A DNA stretch of 64,000 nt, from NCBI RefSeq assembly GCF_000311725.1, contig NZ_HE978511.1, forward strand, positions 178,610 to 242,609. Reading direction: 5' to 3'. Position 1 is the stretch's first letter. Each line of letters begins with the position of its first letter. Origin of the DNA: Robertmurraya massiliosenegalensis JC6 (GTDB taxonomy: Bacteria; Bacillota; Bacilli; Bacillales; Cytobacillaceae). The notes below the pieces were generated by a model, which saw only the letters and a program-made list of their open reading frames with translations, did not search any database and was not told the origin of the DNA. Shown piece by piece: positions 61,709-64,000 of the stretch. The position numbers were made by a program, and so were the translations under genes.

Positions 61709-61863
61709 CGTTTATGCTCCTCCTCTCAATTACTACTCTTTAAATATAAACCTCTCATTTTTGATTTGCGAATGATAAGTCTTCATTTCAAGATTATTTT
61801 TTAACTTTTAAAAACTATTGCACAATTTATTCAATATATATATTACAAAAAGCAATTTATATA

Positions 61864-61891
61864 TTGAATTATGTAATATATATGTTACAAT
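61864..61891 (+). promoter_or_regulatory. Promoter of the XRE/membrane pair with operator-like palindrome
   Basis: TTGAAT (61864-61869) and TACAAT (61886-61891) are 16 bases apart. GTAATATATATGTTAC (61873-61888) between them is a near-perfect palindrome, and a further ATATATATTAC half lies at 61836-61846. Binding of the encoded XRE protein here would give autoregulation. Confidence 0.5.
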
Positions 61892-61914
61892 CAAATTAAG
61901 AGGTGATTCAATAA

Positions 61915-62133
61915 GTGAGAAATAATGTAAAAATTGCTCGTATTCAGGTAGATTTAACACAGCAACAGCTAGCAGAGAAAATCGGTGTCACACGACAAAC
62001 CATTAGCTTAATTGAAAAAGGCAAGTATAATCCAACATTGAAATTGTGCTTAGAAATTTGTTATGCCGTTCATAAATCATTAGATGAGGTTTTTTGGATT
62101 GAGGAGGAGGAATTTAAGAATGAAGATCATTAA
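61915..62133 (+). CDS. XRE-family small transcriptional regulator
   Basis: A 72-residue HTH protein that is almost only the DNA-binding domain: VDLTQQQLAEKIGVTRQTIS and IEKGKYNPTLKLCLEICYAV, like B. subtilis YozG. GTG 61915 follows GAGGTGA. It overlaps the downstream membrane-protein gene by 14 bases, a common pairing in Bacillus in which the HTH protein controls the pair. Confidence 0.9.
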   Translation: MRNNVKIARIQVDLTQQQLAEKIGVTRQTISLIEKGKYNPTLKLCLEICYAVHKSLDEVFWIEEEEFKNEDH

Positions 62134-62554
62134 AGATGAACGACTACAATTGCAAAATTTAAAAAATATTCGTATTGCCTTTATTATACAGACAGTTGGG
62201 ATTCTTGCAATTTTGCTCTATGATACTGTAACTCAAGGGTATACAGCGGCTAAAGAAAATCCTGTCTGGCTCGTATTTATGCTTTCCGCCGTTGTTTTAG
62301 GCTGGCTAAATCTAAGAATCTCCGTCGACGAATATGATGATGCCAATCACCCAAAAAAGCCTGCACCGTATTATCAAGTTGTCATTATTCCGTTAGTGGT
62401 AGGTCTTGTCGTCACATTGTTAGCATTATATGGTCCAGATAAAAGCCGTTTTAGTGAAGCTTTACTTATTGGAGCCATTGTGTTTATTTGTTTTCTCGCA
62501 ACCTTTACATTTGTATATTTCTTACGGAAAAAGCGGACAGAGGATGAAGAATAA
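62120..62554 (+). CDS. Membrane protein paired with XRE regulator
   Basis: A 144-residue protein with four hydrophobic segments (about residues 18-35, 48-64, 91-108 and 118-136), a soluble N-terminus and a charged C-terminus, KKRTEDEE. A short cytosolic loop, DEYDDANHPKKPAPYYQ, divides the helices. I do not recognise a named family; such proteins next to YozG-like regulators are of unknown function. ATG 62120 has a strong GGAGGAGG site within the HTH gene. Confidence 0.82.
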   Translation: MKIIKDERLQLQNLKNIRIAFIIQTVGILAILLYDTVTQGYTAAKENPVWLVFMLSAVVLGWLNLRISVDEYDDANHPKKPAPYYQVVIIPLVVGLVVTLLALYGPDKSRFSEALLIGAIVFICFLATFTFVYFLRKKRTEDEE

Positions 62555-62567
62555 CATTTTCCATTCG

Positions 62568-62609
62568 CATACAAAAATGGCAATAACAAGTTATTGCCAT
62601 TTTTGTATG
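62568..62609. terminator. Perfect 20-bp hairpin terminator
   Basis: Arms 62568-62587 and 62590-62609 are perfectly complementary over 20 bases with only two bases between them; the 3' arm contains TTTTTG. It ends the rightward XRE pair and can also act on leftward transcripts. Confidence 0.8.
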
Positions 62610-62689
62610 TAAGTTTTCAGTACAAGTCATTTGATTACCTCAACTTACATGACCAAATGAGAACATACTTATTCTCTTATACCTACAAA

Positions 62690-62752
62690 CTACTTAATTA
62701 ACCAATGATAGACGATCTTAGGAAGAAAGCTTTTAAATCGGTACCTCCTCAT
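62690..62752 (-). CDS. Possible 20-aa microprotein
   Basis: ATG 62752 opens a 20-codon frame, MRRYRFKSFLPKIVYHWLIK, ending in TAG. It has an ideal AAAGGAGG site eight bases upstream, stronger than those of many real genes around it. The peptide is basic and amphipathic. It lies 31 bases after the alcohol-dehydrogenase stop on the same strand, so it could be the last cistron of that message. No match known to me. Confidence 0.4.
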   Translation of the reverse strand: MRRYRFKSFLPKIVYHWLIK

Positions 62753-62783
62753 AGACGTTTCCTCCTTTAATACGATAATATTC

Positions 62784-63938
62784 TTATCCTTTGTAAATCC
62801 ATTTTAATAGATGAATAAAGTCTGATTCAGATACTTCTCTAGGATTTCCCTCTGTACAAATATCCTTTTGGGCACTATCGACGATATCTTGGAGTTGCTG
62901 TTCATATTCTTGTTCCTCTATATTTGCACCATGTATCGATAAAGGGATGGCTAATTTTTCATTTAGTACTTTTACAGCCGTTGATAGACTCATGACACCT
63001 TCTCTTCGTGTAGAACAAGGTAATCCAAGAATTCTAGCTAGTTCTGCATACTTTTTGGCTGCCTTTGAAGTTTGATAAGTTTCATCACAGATTCCCCCAT
63101 TATACTGAATAATATAAGGGAGTAATAATGCGTTGCTTCGACCGTGCGAAAGGTGGAATTTTGCACCAATTGCATGAGCTAAACTATGGGTAATCCCTAA
63201 AGATGCATTTGTAAATGCGATCCCCGCCATACATGAGGCTAAATGTATTTTCCCTCTTGCTTCCATGTCATTTCCAAATCGATACGCTCTTAACAAATAA
63301 GTAAAAACACTCTTAATCGCCTTCTCTGCATAAAGATCTGTTAATTCTGTCGCATTAGCCGAAACATAAGCTTCGATTGCGTGAGTCAGTACATCCATGC
63401 CTGTATCAGCCGTGACGGATGGAGGTACCGTTTTCGTCAATTGCTCATCTAAAATCGCAACTTCTGGAATCATTCGTTCGTCATTTAGAGGAATTTTAAT
63501 ATTGTTGCTCATATCTGTCACCACTGAATAGGATGTGACCTCAGAGCCTGTTCCACTAGTAGTGGGAATTGCAATAAATAACGGTTTATCAACCCATTTT
63601 GCATTTGGGATTTTTTCCATTACCTGATAATAGAAAAGCAGGATTGCTTTAGCTACATCAATTGGTGAGCCTCCCCCAAGAGCGATAATGACATCTGGTT
63701 TTTCTTCAAGAAACATAGCAAGACCATTTTGAACGGTTTCAAGCGAAGGATTTGGCTCTACATCTGAGAAAATTTTACAAGGTATTCCTTGTAATCGATT
63801 CGTGATCGCATCTGCCATCCCAAACTTCACCATCATTTTATCCGTCACCAGAAAAGCCTTCTCTTTCTTTAAATCTTTTAAGAAATCGACGGAATGGCTG
63901 CCATTATAAATTTTTGGTCCTACAAAAAAAGAATTCAT
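62784..63938 (-). CDS. Iron-containing alcohol dehydrogenase (type III)
   Basis: A 384-residue Fe-ADH. GGGSPIDVAKAI near residue 96 binds NAD(P), TTSGTGSEVTSYSVVTD is family-typical, and the metal ligands appear in DTGMDVLTHAIEAYVS (Asp, His) and GITHSLAHAIGAKFHLSHGR (two His). It looks most like EutG/PduQ-type alcohol dehydrogenases, which reduce short aldehydes. No microcompartment genes are near. GGAGG stands upstream of ATG 63938, and a Rex/Fnr-like box lies beyond it. Confidence 0.92.
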   Translation of the reverse strand: MNSFFVGPKIYNGSHSVDFLKDLKKEKAFLVTDKMMVKFGMADAITNRLQGIPCKIFSDVEPNPSLETVQNGLAMFLEEKPDVIIALGGGSPIDVAKAILLFYYQVMEKIPNAKWVDKPLFIAIPTTSGTGSEVTSYSVVTDMSNNIKIPLNDERMIPEVAILDEQLTKTVPPSVTADTGMDVLTHAIEAYVSANATELTDLYAEKAIKSVFTYLLRAYRFGNDMEARGKIHLASCMAGIAFTNASLGITHSLAHAIGAKFHLSHGRSNALLLPYIIQYNGGICDETYQTSKAAKKYAELARILGLPCSTRREGVMSLSTAVKVLNEKLAIPLSIHGANIEEQEYEQQLQDIVDSAQKDICTEGNPREVSESDFIHLLKWIYKG

Positions 63939-63976
63939 TTCTTGTACCTCCGTATTTCTAACTTAAAACTCCCTCA

Positions 63977-63994
63977 TTGTGACACTTATCACAT
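63977..63994 (-). promoter_or_regulatory. Rex/Fnr-like box upstream of the alcohol dehydrogenase
   Basis: TTGTGA-CACTTA-TCACAT is an exact TGTGA-N6-TCACA (Fnr) and one base from TTGTGA-N6-TCACAA (Rex). It is about 40 bases upstream of ATG 63938. Control by redox state or oxygen fits a fermentative dehydrogenase. The window ends six bases beyond it. Confidence 0.5.
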
Positions 63995-64000
63995 AAATGT

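Noticed and set aside
1-64000. CRISPR arrays, insertion sequences, rRNA operons
   Set aside because: I saw no regularly spaced direct repeats, transposase motifs or rRNA sequence anywhere in the window.

Overview
The window is low-GC DNA from a Gram-positive, endospore-forming Bacillaceae (Bacillus in the broad sense). The evidence is strong AGGAGG-type ribosome binding sites, frequent GTG/TTG starts, Bacillus-type families (BceRSAB module, YkvA, YwaF, DUF1659/DUF2922/YvrJ triad, SbcCD, SdaAA/SdaAB, CstA), a CcpA cre box and mother-cell sporulation promoters. I see no insertion sequence, prophage block or CRISPR array. Species cannot be fixed from sequence reading alone.

Layout. 1-5.5 kb: the tail of a gene cut by the left edge, a VOC protein, an alpha/beta hydrolase overlapping an unusual HTH + F1-ATPase-beta-like protein, then an acyltransferase/SGNH hydrolase pair and another hydrolase. 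5.5-15.5 kb: atypical SDR, heme O synthase (ctaB), DinB-like protein, a giant membrane protein, a frameshifted SRPBCC gene, M42 aminopeptidase, and a D-amino-acid aminotransferase/dipeptidase pair. 15.7-27.5 kb: the centrepiece, a glycan island. It holds all five enzyme types of the WbpA-B-E-D-I route to UDP-2,3-diacetamido-2,3-dideoxy-mannuronic acid, a glucuronyl-C5-epimerase-family protein, four glycosyltransferases (one CgeB-like, two close paralogues) and two tiny beta-rich proteins. A sigma-K-like promoter stands before its longest operon. I infer a spore-surface glycan containing an epimerised amino-uronic acid.

27.6-44.2 kb: serine dehydratase, a complete glutaminyl-tRNA synthetase (unusual for Bacillus) behind a palindrome-covered promoter, an acyl-CoA dehydrogenase/ligase pair, a lone SelB, and SbcCD. 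44.2-50.5 kb: cold-shock gene with a long leader, the DUF1659-DUF2922-YvrJ triad (YvrJ is a short gene), the cstA / cory-CC-star / ArsA-like operon with a cre box inside the cstA promoter, a lone holin, a SRAP protein and a strange tRNA-like sequence.

50.5-64 kb: metallo-beta-lactamase-fold protein, two GNATs, AHSA1/ArsR pair with a palindromic operator, BceRSAB-type peptide-antibiotic module, a frameshifted FMN reductase behind an aldo-keto reductase, an XRE/membrane-protein pair, a 20-codon ORF, and an iron alcohol dehydrogenase with a Rex/Fnr-like box at the right edge. Two genes (SRPBCC near 12.0 kb, FMN reductase near 60.26 kb) are broken by single-base frameshifts, so base-calling quality at those two sites should be kept in mind.
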